From NCBI GenBank assembly GCA_905250025.1, contig CAJNOJ010000069.1, positions 192,458-256,457 on the forward strand: a DNA stretch of 64,000 nucleotides, given 5' to 3'. The notes beneath the pieces are model-generated. The model saw only the letters and a list, made by a program, of their open reading frames with translations. It did no database searches and was not told the origin of the DNA. The position numbers and the translations under genes are program-made. This DNA is from Adineta ricciae. Its lineage: Eukaryota; Rotifera; Eurotatoria; Adinetida; Adinetidae. Positions 22,420 to 34,623 of this stretch are shown piece after piece. Position 1 is the stretch's first letter. Each line of letters opens with the position of its first letter.

Positions 22420-25400
22420 ATGAAAAATAACGCTAAAAAGGCCAAAACGGCTGCGTCAGTTTCCATAACTGCTACACAAGAACAAGGACCATCGTCTGTT
22501 GACAATAGTGGTATGTATCAGTTGGTCTTATCACAATCATCGATTTTTTTTCCTTAACAACAAATATATTCATTAGTTTTTAGTGAATAATGGGATGGAC
22601 AGTGGAATATTACCTTCGGCAGCTATGTTATTACATACCAGCGAATCTCATCAACAAAATCCTCCATCAGATTCTCCCATGAATCAATATTCTGATATCT
22701 ATGCACCAAGACCAGCAAATAATAAATCAAATAAGCGTAAACTAGATGAGTTGGGTGATCCATCGTCAGCCGAGTTCGCGTCATCGCCTTCTGTTAAACC
22801 ACAAAAAACTGAACAGGCCGAGCCAGAACGTTCGCTAAGCAGGACAGGAACTCGTAAGTCACGCTAGATAACAAAGTTCCTCTTAATTCCCAATCTCTTT
22901 CTAAACAGCTCTATCTAACGGACCCTCAGGACGAAATGGCAGTGATATTGGTTCTGGATCGTACGAATTTGCTCCACCAACTCAGAATACTGGTCGTGCA
23001 ACGCCAAATTCCTCGTTACTTACACGACAAACGCCCCCTCCACCGTCTTTACAGCAACAACAATCACATCCACCGCCGTCATCTTACATGTCAATGTCAC
23101 CACGTAATCAATATACCGTAACCAGTGATAGTCCATTTTTACAAACAAATAACCAAGTGTTTGTATTCACAACACAATTAGCTAATGAGGCGGCAGAATC
23201 GGTATTGAAAAATGAGCATCCAAATATAATTGAATATCATAAATCTTTACCAACTACTGCTCAATATATATCAGTAAGTTAACATTCTGAACAAACGGAT
23301 ACATATTTGTAGTTAATAAAAATGTCATTTAGATGATTGAAAAACTCGAGGGAAATGTCTGTAATTGAGTGAGAAAAGAAGAAGAAAGGGGAAGAATAAG
23401 AAAACGATTAGATATCCCTTTGGAATCTCTTCAGTAATCAATAGAGAGTTTATTCTTTTTCTTTTAGACTCTTTCAAATAACAACCATAATTCACTACTT
23501 GGTGGACCAATTCATATGAATCCACGAACCGGGTGTCCTTCACCACGATCTATGCAAATGATGATGCCTGGTCCACCACATCACAGTCCTCACATACCAC
23601 TTCATAATGGTAATAATGGTCCACCACCAAACTGGCCACATCCACATTATCATCAACAGCAACCACCATTTGGTCGTTTAACGCCCGGTTCTGGTGGTTT
23701 ACCTCCACCAAGTCATCTTCTGCCACCAGGTCCGATGATGATGAATGGCTCACCGCCACCGCCTGGCATGCGTATGGGTGGAATGCCGCCTATGCCAGGC
23801 ATGGGACAACCATCGCCGGATAGTATTGATAATTTAACACCTGAACGAATCAAACATCGAAAGAACCAGTTAGATAAGATACAGGAGATCAAATCAAAAA
23901 TCACTGGTGGACGCGGTCGTGGTGGAAGAGGCAAAGCGAATGCTGCCGCTGTTGCCAATATGCCACCTTCGATGAACGGTGGTCCACTTGATCCGCATCA
24001 GCAGCAAATGATGATGATGAACAGTCCGCACAGTATTGGTCCACCACACCATATGATGGGAATTGGACCGCCACCACCTCCTCATATGCTACCGCCAGGT
24101 ATGAGAGGACCTGATGGAATGATGCTTGACATGAATGGCGCACCACCGCTACCACATGGCTATATGAATGGACCGATGCCACCTGGCTTTCATGGACAGT
24201 TTGGACCCGGTCCTGGCGATTCATACGGACCACTACCTCCACACCATCCACAGTCGCAAGCTGTCAGAGATTGGAATAGAATGCAAATAGAACATCTCGA
24301 AGGAAAAGCTCATCAAATGCGTGGACATCCACCACCATATTGTCCAACGTCACCATCATCGATGACGCCACCGATTGCATCAACGTCAATGGGTGGTAGT
24401 TTAGGAGTGAATGGTAAATTGATATCACCTCGAATGGATCCGTCCGCCATGCCACGACTATATAAAGTTGGTCAACCAGAAAAATTCATTCCAGATTCTT
24501 TACCATCAGGAAACAAGAAACTACCTGGCGATGTCGGTGAAGTACAACTAACAGCATCGCCAACACAAATGGATTACAATGAATTCGGTATGATCGAGAA
24601 TGTTTCATCCGATATCGTCTATGAACTCTTTCTTCTTTTCTCTCATCTCTAGGTATGGAAGGTGAAGAGTTGATAATTACTAGACATTTGAATCGAGCTT
24701 ATCGGCCAGGCAACGGAACAAGCGGCGGACCTGGCTCATCTTCATCATGTAAAGATGAACCATTGACACCATCGGGACGTTCAAATTCAACACCGCACAA
24801 CAATTCTAATGTTTTACCATCAGGACAACCATCCTCTCAGCAACAGCAACAGCAGCAGCAACTATCCGGTTCAACCACGCCTACACATCATCCACAAGGA
24901 ATGATACCACAGAGTGTTCCTGCTGCTTCGCCACGTTCATCAAAATTAACAAGCAACAATAACCTGTCATCTCCATTAATGATGTCAAATACAAACTCAG
25001 CCAAAGATGAACCCTTAGATATCAATAGTGATCCGAAAACGCCAACATCAAATATGGCACCACCTCTAAGTAGTATGCTTCAGATGGCCAACAGTCTACA
25101 ATCATCCAGTTCTCCATACAATCCATCAAGTAATCAGAGCTCTAAACAATCAATGAACAGCCCGAGCCTGCCACACATGTCCAAATCAATGGATCATGCG
25201 AATATGCCACCACAACATATGCAGTTTCAGGTATATGGTTTCTCTCTATATCGTTCACTCCAGTCACTAATAAGTATTCTCTGCATTTAGAATATGAATC
25301 CTCATCATCGTATGTTAGGACCGCCGGATTCGATGCCACCTCATTTCAATCCACATCATCCTGGTAATTTTCCACCGCCACATCCACACATGTACAAAAT

Positions 25401-25995
25401 GATGCCTCCACATCCCGGCATGGATCCAAATGGAATGCTAATGCCACATCATGGCGGTCCAACACGTTCATCAAAAGGCTTACCACCTCTGCCACCATCA
25501 TCCGATCCAATGCAACAACATCTTCATCATTTACCTCCTCCACATTATCTTAAAATGCATAATATGGATCCACTACTCGGACCACCACCTGGTCATCAAC
25601 AACAGCATATGCGTTTTTCGCCGATGATGGACGATAATTTTGCTATGGGACCACCACCTCATCATTCTCACATGCATCCACATATGCATCCTTCTCATCA
25701 TCCAATGCATGCCAACGATGGCAGACTACCTCCTCCACCACAATCAATAAATAATACCTACGTGTCTGCAACAATGTCTATTCAACAGTTAAACATTCAA
25801 AATCTAGGCCCCGGAGGACCACCGGGTGAACTCCCGCCAGGTACAATTCACTATCATGCATCATCGGGAAATCTACCTGATCTTCAACAACAATACCCAC
25901 CAAGTGATCCACAGTTTGCCTCGCAGTTCAATGATCTACAAGCACCACCATCAAATCTCAGTGTCGATGGTGGTCAACCACCACCATATTGGTGA
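22420..25995 (+). CDS. BCL9: BCL9/Legless, Wnt co-activator
   Basis: Six exons (22420-22510, 22584-22853, 22909-23273, 23468-24587, 24653-25230, 25291-25995) stay in phase and give 1042 residues. The Pygopus-binding HD1 motif is clear (VFVFTTQLANEAAESVL, then IIEYHKS, about residues 212-240). A later helix, LTPERIKHRKNQLDKIQEIK, matches the beta-catenin-binding HD2. The rest is disordered, rich in Pro, Met, His and Gln, with repeated KDEPL motifs and a conserved-looking C-terminal block (MSIQQLNIQNLGP). BCL9 links beta-catenin to Pygopus in the Wnt enhanceosome. HD2 departs from vertebrate BCL9 at its end, where IQEIKSKI replaces the usual RDIQRML, so affinity may differ. The protein is shorter than vertebrate BCL9 (about 1,400 residues). 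A GRGRGGRG stretch follows HD2. Confidence 0.88.
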
Positions 25996-26784
25996 TCTTC
26001 AAAATCAAAAGAATAACATGTATCTCACGTTGTTTGTGAGCACACGTTTCTTTTCCTCTCTTTTTCTCTTGATTATTTATCTCCTATTTTCTAATTTACG
26101 CCTGTACAAACAAAGAATCTCTCTTTTCTTTTTGCTCATCGGGCTCGACTAATTGTATTTTTTCTTTCGTTTTTCTCTTTCTTTCTGTTGTTATTATTGA
26201 TGTTGTTCTCCTCTATTTTTTTTTCTCGTACATTACACTTACGGACATACGTATACACACGATGTCTTGCTCTTATTTGTCATATGTGTGTTATTAATTA
26301 TTAAAAAACCAAACACCGTCTGTTGCCTTCTGGTTCTGTTTGAACAAAAGAAAAAAAAGCGAAGTTTTCTTTTTCTTTTTCTTTCTTCTTTTTTATGTGT
26401 GTGATATGAACAATTAATAATAGAATTTATAAAAACAATGAGATGACAAAATCAAATGTCTACATGTCATTTTTAGATTTCATTCTTGCGTTGTACATAA
26501 TGACGGCAAATACACAAGGTACAAACTGTGTCTTGTCCAATAGAAAATTTCACAACGCACACAGTTGCGATGTCAATTCTCGATGAAATAGAATCGTATG
26601 ATATATATTACTCGATTTCACGTCATTCCACTCAGTTCAAAGAATGAAATCGCTTTTGCTTTTGAGACGGTTGTTCGCACATTGTGTTTCCCTTAACGGC
26701 TTTATCTTCTTTGCTCTCGACCGTATAAAAGAAAATGTCACAGTCATTTATTCTCTATTTATCTATTTTCAAGATTCTGTTTTG
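25996..26784. other. BCL9 3' UTR and upstream region of Myt1-like gene
   Basis: TC-rich 3' flank of BCL9, then AT-rich DNA up to the kinase start. An open frame continues upstream of 26785 to 26644, but its residues are hydrophobic and unlike the kinase N-terminus. Confidence 0.4.
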
Positions 26785-29034
26785 ATGACTTTATCACATG
26801 AAACAAGAATGACTACGGAAACGGAATTGATCTTTTCACCAGAGCGTACATCAAATAGTTCCTTTCATGTATTCTCGAGCAAAAAAGTAGGAAAACAACA
26901 AAATCAACTAGGATGCATTGATGATTGAAATACTTTTCAGATCAGTCGTCGAAGAATTCCAATAAATCAACCACCAAAACCTGTTTCATGTCGTGTTTAT
27001 CGATATTTCACACCGGCTGCTACTCGTGTAGCAAATGCGGTTTCAGTTAGCTCGAAAACATTTGGTGTTGGTATGTTTGTACCGTTAAACTCATTCCATA
27101 CCTATTCATCCTGTTGTTTCAGCTTTGGAAAGCCCATTTTATACAAAAACTATTGCATCGACGTATTGGGATCAATGCTTTGAACATCTTGAATGCCTCG
27201 GCCGTGGTTCATTTGCTGAAGTAAGTTCGGAACGAAGGATTTCAGTCTGACGCCAAACCCTTCAGTCGCGTGACAAACACTCGAGATTTAATTAATATCG
27301 AGTATTTCGATTACTTTCCTTCGAAGAAAGTATAACATTTCAATTAAGAATAATTGGCGTGTGTTATACACGAAGTACTCGATGAATTCTTTTCCAGCTG
27401 GATATTTTTATTTTTGATTCATTCAGGTTTACAAAGTTCGCCATAAAGAAGATGATCAATTGTATGCAATTAAACGTTCATTAACGAAATTCCGTGGCAA
27501 ATCAGATCGGTAAGATTTCACTCAGGAATAGTTGCCTCGTATGAACAACATATGTCAATCATTTTTTAGTGATCAAAAGTTGAAAGAAGTTCGTTTCCAT
27601 GAAACATTGGCAACTCATCAGAATATTCTGAAAATTATTCATGCATGGGAAGAACGCGAACGTTTATATATTCAAACTGAACTTTGTCGTGGCAAGTAAG
27701 TGAACAACAAATATTCAATGCTCGAAAGGTCAATTTCTCTGTTAAGCTTACTCGAATATGCCGCCGAACATCAAATTACACAACCAATGGTCTGGCATTT
27801 CCTGTATCAAACGAGTCAAGTACGAATAAAGATTTCTCAGTTGGTATTTTTACAAGAGAATTCATCCTTTAGGCGTTAGATTTTCTTCACTCATTGTTTT
27901 ATGTTCACATGGATGTATGTATTCATATTTTTTACCGATCAAGAAAATAATCTTTCTTTTTAATGGTAGGTTAAACCTGAAAACATACTGATAACTAATG
28001 ATGGAATCCTTAAATTATGTGATTTTGGTATTGTACATGATCTGCGAAGTGTAATGCGTTTTGATTTCCTTCGAAGAGAAACGAACAGTTATCTTTTTTA
28101 TATTTCAGCCTTCAACGTTAGCACAGGATGGCGATGCGCGTTATCTGGCATTTGAAGTTCTCTCAGGGATGGTTTCACCGGCTGCCGACGTCTTCAGTCT
28201 AGGCTTAGCAGCGTTGGAACTAGTCAGTGATTATGATATGCCTATTAATGGTGATGTTTGGACAGATATCCGAGAACTACGATTGCCTAATGAAATCGTG
28301 TCGGTCTTAACTGATCTCGAACTGAAAGAACTTCTTTTTCGAATGATCCATTCGAATTATCAATCGCGACCAACAGCGAAGCAAGTACTCGACAGTCCTA
28401 CAATTCGAGAAGAAGTAATAATCAAAACTAATTGTATATTCTTTTAAGTTGTAATTTGTCTAGATTTGCAAAATGATTTCGCCATTTGCATTCGATCAAC
28501 AACGACACGAACGGGTACATTTAGAGAAAACAATATACTTGTTTATTTTCATTAGTTTTTCAGACACTATCACCCATGCATGAAAGCGATTCACTGATTA
28601 GTCATGGTTGTCGGACGCCCATTAAAAAAGCCAAACGACCACCAAATTACGGTGGTTATCATGACGAACATTCGGATGGTGAGAGTAAAACTAATCGTTC
28701 CATTGTTTCTATATCCATGCACGTTTAGATGAAATGAAACAACTCTCGATTCATGACCATTCTCAACTGTAAGTGATTGTTGAAGAACTAGAAGGAAAAT
28801 TCACGAATTAGTTGGCTTTGTTATTGCCTAGAACACCACCACCACCACCGGTTACTGGTGATCCACTTCGTATTCGTCTTTTTCCAACTGATTCCGATGA
28901 CGAAACTAATGAAAACCATGTGTACCTGTAAGTAGTGCTCTCGTTCATCGTAATCAGACGTTTAACTTATTGACTTCAGTCGAAAATCGCCACTGAAATT
29001 CAAATTCGATAGTAGTAGCGGTGCTGAAGATTGA
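26785..29034 (+). CDS. PKMYT1: Myt1/Wee1-family inhibitory kinase (PKMYT1)
   Basis: About thirteen exons join in phase from ATG 26785 to TGA 29032-29034. Kinase motifs in order: LGRGSFAEVYKVRHKEDDQ, YAIKRSLTKFRG, LYIQTELCRG, VHMDVKPENILI, LCDFGIV, GDARYLAFEVL and ADVFSLGLAALELV. The VYKVRxKED and KRS..FRG blocks are those of Myt1, which phosphorylates Cdk1 on the Thr/Tyr pair of its ATP loop to hold cells in G2. The N-terminus has RVYRYFTP, as in Myt1. Two departures are visible. The usual APE motif reads AFE, and no membrane-spanning segment follows the kinase domain, whereas vertebrate Myt1 is tethered to ER/Golgi. The tail is polar and Pro-rich. A Wee1-like soluble role is possible, but the kinase sequence is closer to Myt1. 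Confidence 0.88.
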
Positions 29035-30504
29035 ATCAACGAATGAAATCGACGACAACTTCACATCTCTCCTTTCTCCGGTGTTTATTTGCCTTATCTA
29101 TGTCAGATTACAATCCAAATGATCCACTGTTCCATATTAGTCAATCTTGATTTTTTTTGTTCGTATTGTATTGTTGTTACTGTTTATTAAGAAAAAGTGA
29201 AAATATACATTAACAAGAAAACCTGTTCTCGTAAACACGCAGTTGGACTCGCAAGTTGTTTGACCTTTGTTCTATTATGTGAAAACATCGATTAAATTAA
29301 TAGCAATTCATTCTCTGCAATACTTGCTTTACTGAATTGCACAGAAAATTATTCGAATTTGATATATTACAGATGGAAACCTTTTCATCACTGTCAAAAA
29401 TAATAACTATCACTCATATATGTCCATATACTCTGTATATCTCAGAAGATGACATAATTTGGTTTCCACATGACATTTCTTATGCATCTATCAGATGACT
29501 TTGATCAGAAATCATGCACATAAACAACTTAATAGTGCGTAATATACCTTTGTCACTCATTGCTTCTTCTTCATTGTCACTTCACATCTACAGGGTAATA
29601 GTAATACTCACTGTCGATAGGTAATTACCAAGCGACCGCCTACCCTGAGTTACACATGATTGCCTCGTAATGACGAAACTATGACATATTTTTCAGGGAT
29701 ATTTCGCTGATATGATACATTAGTAACAGGCGCAAGTATGTATTACTACACGGAGATTTTTTTTGTTTCATTGTGATGTCTGCCAGAGTCCTCTATCGGT
29801 TAAATAAATTAGAACTAAAACGTTGGAGTTATTTTCCAAACAAATGAAAAATCTGTTTATATTTCAACGTCATTTCTCGTGACGTTTTTTTTCATGACGT
29901 CATTAACGTAGATCACAAGATTCTGTGATATAGCCGTCAAGAAGAAAATTCCTCCAATCCACACTCGTTGCTTTGTTGCGCGTCTTCTTGATTGAGTTCG
30001 TTCTTTTTCTCATCTCCCTAGTTTTTTCTTTTTGCACCCACTGACGTTCCAAAGGAAAAACAACGACGGGAAATCCTTTTTTCTCGTTCTGACTACTAAT
30101 ACTCCAAAGTCTGTCAGCATTTATTTACTTGTGTCACATTCCCTTCCGAACATATTATTTATCGTGGAGATATATTCTAGATAAGAAAAAAAACGCTTTA
30201 TTGTCTATTTTTTTTCAAATAAACTAATAGAGTGGCTTTCTTCTGCGAACCAACGTTCTCGGGTGGTAAGTTGAATTGAATGACGTCGACGAAGATCGAA
30301 GTTGTGCTCTTTTAGATTGGATGTTTTTAAGTTTCTGGTCAACGCTCTTTAAAAATCAGCGTCATGCTATGCCCATCGTTGTTTGAATACATTGAAAGTA
30401 AGTTCGGCATTGATTTGACTTTTCATCTAGTCGTCTATCTTTCGTCGTAGATTCACTCGGCTTTGCCTTCAGCTATACCTACTGGTATTCATACTATTGG
30501 TTGT
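29035..30504. other. Intergenic, no gene seen
   Basis: 3' flank of the kinase gene and upstream DNA of the fuseless-like gene. An open segment at 30451-30504 continues into the next gene's first exon frame but is preceded by a splice-like CGTCGTAG, so a non-coding first exon may exist near 30240-30400. Confidence 0.4.
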
Positions 30505-32142
30505 ATGGCACAGATTATAAACACGTAAGTGACAACCGATCAGAAACGAAAAACAAAATCATCGACGTGATGTTTTCTCTTTCAGTTCGAATTCAGCTGA
30601 TTATCAACCGATGATTCGATCGACAACGCCATCCGAAGATGAAGATCACTTTCTCACCCCATCTTCGGATATCAATTTCTCTCAACTGAACGGCGTTGTT
30701 CATCCATTTACTAGTATAGAAATAAATCCGAACGATGATGATTCAGTCAACACAGATGATTTATCGCAACCGACTACACATATTATTCATCAATATGAAA
30801 CATACCTCAATTTAAGTACATCAAGCAGTGAAACAAGTCTTGCGCGACCACTTCTCAATGGAAAAACATTCTCAACTCCTCTCTACACCGAAAATGTGAA
30901 AATCAAGTCCCCGACTGATTCGACCCATCCGTTGAAAACCAATTACTATTCATTCATCAAAATCTATTTCGTGGATATGCTTATGTCAGCATTCATCATA
31001 ACACCGCTCGTTAACATACATTGGCGCGGAGCATGGGATCTACTTGATATATATCTTTTACCTGAACATCCACATACAAGCGCAGTTGTTTCACTAGCTA
31101 TCGGTCTTGTCGTTCTTTATTTGATGTATCTTATGCAAAATTTCCTCCAAAACTTCTATGAAAAACACCGTAAAAATCTTCGCGGACAGATCATAGCAAG
31201 ACTCTATACACTAGTCGTGGCATTCGCATACATTAATCAATGGCGTGGCCTGTGGAACTTATTGGATTTAACAAGTAACAGCTGGTATCGACTGACCATC
31301 GAGACGCTCGTCAGTATTGTCGTACTTTTATGTATGAAAGCAATTTATAATCTTAATTCCGCACCATTTTTAATCGCTACGGATACCGAACATTATTTTC
31401 TGGTCGATTCGAAATTTGTTGTTTCGGTAAGTTCACATAGGTTTTAACCGAAATATATTCGGCTTGTTCCTCTAGACGCGTCGATTTTGGCAATACACAT
31501 GCGATTTTACTGTTTATGAACTCGTCGAAGCTCCGTTCATTGTCATTGCCTGGCGCGGTTTGTACAACCTCTCAGATATCTATATCTATCCAGATAACAA
31601 GACGATGTCAATATTAATCTCATTTGCAATTGGTTATTCCTTGTTTTTCATTCTTGCACTTCTACAATTACCATTAATTCAATGCTTTACGAAGAAAACT
31701 CCTCAAATACTCTACACAATTCTTTCAAATGTTTTTCATTTGATGGCATTTGTTAGTGTCGTGCAAATTTGGCGCAGCCTGTGGCTGATATGTGAACAAT
31801 ATATTAACATACCTGGTTATCACCATTCAACACTCTGGCTTTGCTACGTTGCCGCGTTTATCGTATTGACATGCATTTTTACAGCATGTTCATTGAACGG
31901 GCCGGCGGGAGCGAAGGAAAGTTACATGGATGATCAACCAGTTTTTCTCTTCAAATTTGATTATTTTTCAACTCTACTGAAAGTAAGCAAGGAACGTTTT
32001 GGTGGCTAAACTAACATTTTGCTTTTTGTAGAAACAATCAGATCGATTGAAAAGCCAAAAAGCGACTCATCTTGGTTCCGACTTATCATCAACAGAAACG
32101 ATCGTATCGCACGAATCACCTTATCGTTTCAAGCCTCCCTAA
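30505..32142 (+). CDS. fusl: Fuseless-like multi-pass membrane protein
   Basis: Four exons (30505-30524, 30586-31426, 31476-31982, 32032-32142) give 492 residues. After about 110 polar residues come eight or so hydrophobic segments built on a repeated unit: IHWRGAWDLLDIYLLP, INQWRGLWNLLDLTS, IAWRGLYNLSDIYIYP and VQIWRSLWLICEQYI. Four such WRxLWxLxD units suggest an internal four-fold repeat. This pattern matches the fuseless family; in Drosophila the protein acts at the presynaptic terminal and is needed for calcium channel clustering. The start at 30505 is chosen because it is the only ATG that joins the long exon in phase, though the first exon is just 20 coding bases. AATAAA at 32507-32512. 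Confidence 0.75.
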
Positions 32143-32342
32143 TGACTGTTACCGGCAATGTTCATGTTCACTTCCATACCGTAAGCTTAGCCGCTTTTGT
32201 TGTTCACCATTAATCAAAACCCTTCGATCATCTGGTTTTATTCAAGATTAATGTCATTCCTCTCCGCATAATCTCTGGTCTTTATTAATATTGTTGTTGT
32301 TCACTTTTCTCTCTCACACGAAAAACTAGGTTTTTCTTCATC

Positions 32343-32378
32343 TTGTTGTTGTTGTTATTATTATTATTATTATTATTA
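32343..32378. repeat. (TTG)n(TTA)n microsatellite
   Basis: About four TTG units followed by eight TTA units in the 3' flank of the fuseless-like gene. Confidence 0.85.
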
Positions 32379-32506
32379 CTGATCGTTGTTAGTAGTATTC
32401 TCTCTTTTGAATTCATTGAAGTAGATGTATGAGAAAATTAGATATTCATCTGCTTGTTCTCTTTGCATGTATTGATTTCAATTTCGATGTGTAATTGATT
32501 GTTTGA

Positions 32507-32512
32507 AATAAA
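32507..32512 (+). terminator. Polyadenylation signal of fuseless-like gene
   Basis: AATAAA about 365 bp after the stop codon, at the end of an AT-rich 3' UTR. Confidence 0.5.
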
Positions 32513-33195
32513 ATGAAACGAATTCAGTTAAACAAACTTCATTCTGTCTTACATACGATAGAAGAACATTCTGCACAGAAGACTTTTACTGATATGGGCC
32601 TACCATGTAAGCACTTGAATTGATTATCAGACAGCGAAAGAGTAGAACTTTTCAACTCAATATTTCGGCTTGAGTCGAATTTCGTCAAGAGAGAGAGATA
32701 AGATATGACGAAACAAGAGAAATATTTTCCTCCAGGGGACGATTTTCAAGGCTATTTTGTCAAGGGCATCATATCAAGGACGTTGTTTCAAGGAGGTTCT
32801 ATATTCTATTGATGTGAAGTATGTCGAGTTGATCAAAATGCTAATGAACAGATCACTTCAAGTCTTACTTTACAGCTGAATATTAATTTTCAGCGAAAAC
32901 AAATCCTGAAGAACATGTTGATCTCTGAACGAGACTCCAGTCCGAACTTGTTCTATTCTAAGAGATTTGATAGAACCAGAAAACAAAGGTCACATCGCTG
33001 AGTGCGTAATCAATTAAAGTACTAACGGAAATTTTCCGAAAAGAATAACGAATGAATGAAAACAACTGGCGACCTCGTATGTTCAATGAATTGACTGGCT
33101 CACACAATGAACGGTCGAACCGCGCGTCTTTGTCCGTTCGTTCGTTCGCATTTGCACGAAATCAAATCAATCAGTTGAATACCATCTCAATAATC

Positions 33196-33892
33196 ATGTA
33201 TGAAAAACCAAGAACAACTCAATTTCGAGCAACAAAAATGGTATTTATTTCACGTATTACATTCTCGCCTTTCGAAAATTTGTGTTTTCTAGTGGAATAA
33301 TCTTGTTCAAAACTTTCGTTCATCGATCAAATTGAAAAAGAAACGTCACTTCTTCAAAACATATCAAAATTGTTTTTCATCATCAGATGCCATCACATGT
33401 ATGTTAGAGATTTTACAACAACAAGCGTCGGGTAGTGAAAGTAGTTCGTCGGTTACACGGTAAGTACAAAATATCTTTCGAGCAATGTGATTCGATCTTT
33501 TCTTTTTTTTTTCTCTTTTATTCACACAGAACACAAGCCATGACTATTCTTCAATCACTGTACAATGCCAAGATCTTTTCTGATATCAAAGAAGATTCTA
33601 GTCGAACAGGTGCCAATGATCCCAAGCAATTTTTAGATAATAATAAAATTTTCAAGTAATTCATTTCGTTGTTTGTGTTCCTATTTAACAAGAATTTTCA
33701 TTTAGACTTTTACCACAAACAGAAGAGAATATTTTACCAACAGTTACAGCATTCGATGATACGAAATCACTGGGCACACCTGCGAATAACGAAACTAAAG
33801 CATCGTTTTCCCCTTCATCAGTCTTGGAACTGATGTACGCGTTTGCTCGACAGAAACGTAAACAAAGTTCGATGAGTTTGTTTAAACCCTGA
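33196..33892 (+). CDS. DEP-domain protein (DEPDC1-like, DEP only)
   Basis: Four exons (33196-33240, 33293-33459, 33530-33655, 33706-33892) give about 174 residues. Nearly all of exons 1-3 is one DEP domain: FRATKM, WNNLVQNFRSSIKLKKKRHF, TYQNCFSSSDAITCML, TRTQAMTILQSLYNAKIFSDI. The pattern RATKxWN...YxNCF is that of DEPDC1 and DEPDC7. Human DEPDC1 carries a RhoGAP-like region after the DEP domain. Here the protein ends about 60 residues after it, so this is a short form or an independent DEP protein. An in-frame ATG exists at 33052, but the extra residues look like promoter sequence. A start at 33196 places the DEP domain near the N-terminus, as in the family. AATAAA at 33987-33992. Confidence 0.75.
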
Positions 33893-34623
33893 TCACTGGC
33901 TAACCCCCGACATAGTGTATATAGATAGGATTACTACGTTGTTTCTTCGATGGTTTCTTGTTTTTTTTTTGTTTCTTAATAATAATAATAAAGAAAATCG
34001 ATAGAAGATGTGATTTGAAATCGATTGCTGTTTTCGCCTTTTTTCTCACGTCAGTTTTTAATCGATTGAACAAGTTATTTCCGTCTTAGACAATACACAT
34101 ATACTCAGGAAGTTGTTCGTTGAAGAAGCAATGAAAAAAAATCATACACATCTTTCTTCGATGGTGGGCGTTAAAGTTCTTGGATAAATAAAGCAAAACT
34201 TCCGACCTAATATTACCCAGCGCGTAGACTTGATAGAAGTTGACTATTATTTGTTCATCAGAACGTCGTTTACCGCCTGCTCAACTGACAAATGTATTTT
34301 TCTCTCACTCTCTCTTCCTATTGAAAACAACACGTCTTTCTTTGACTATTAGAAATTGGCATCTAATCAACAGAGCACAGCGCGAGAAAGAAATAACGAT
34401 GAATTTTAATCGGTTTTCTCTCTGAGTTCGTCATCTTATTGTTGTCATAAGAAAAAAATGTTCAAGTATGTGAGCAAGCATACGATAAATGAGTGCATAA
34501 GAGAGAAAAACTCGAGTTGTTTCTTGCTTATCCAGGATGTTTGATCAACGACGCAGTAGCGAGAAAAACGACATCGAAGGAAAAATCCAATCAACATTAG
34601 ATTGATTCATCGGTTTCATCAAC
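33893..34623. other. Intergenic spacer, DEP gene to decarboxylase
   Basis: Holds the DEP gene polyadenylation signal (33987-33992) and AT-rich DNA with no gene that I can support. Confidence 0.4.
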
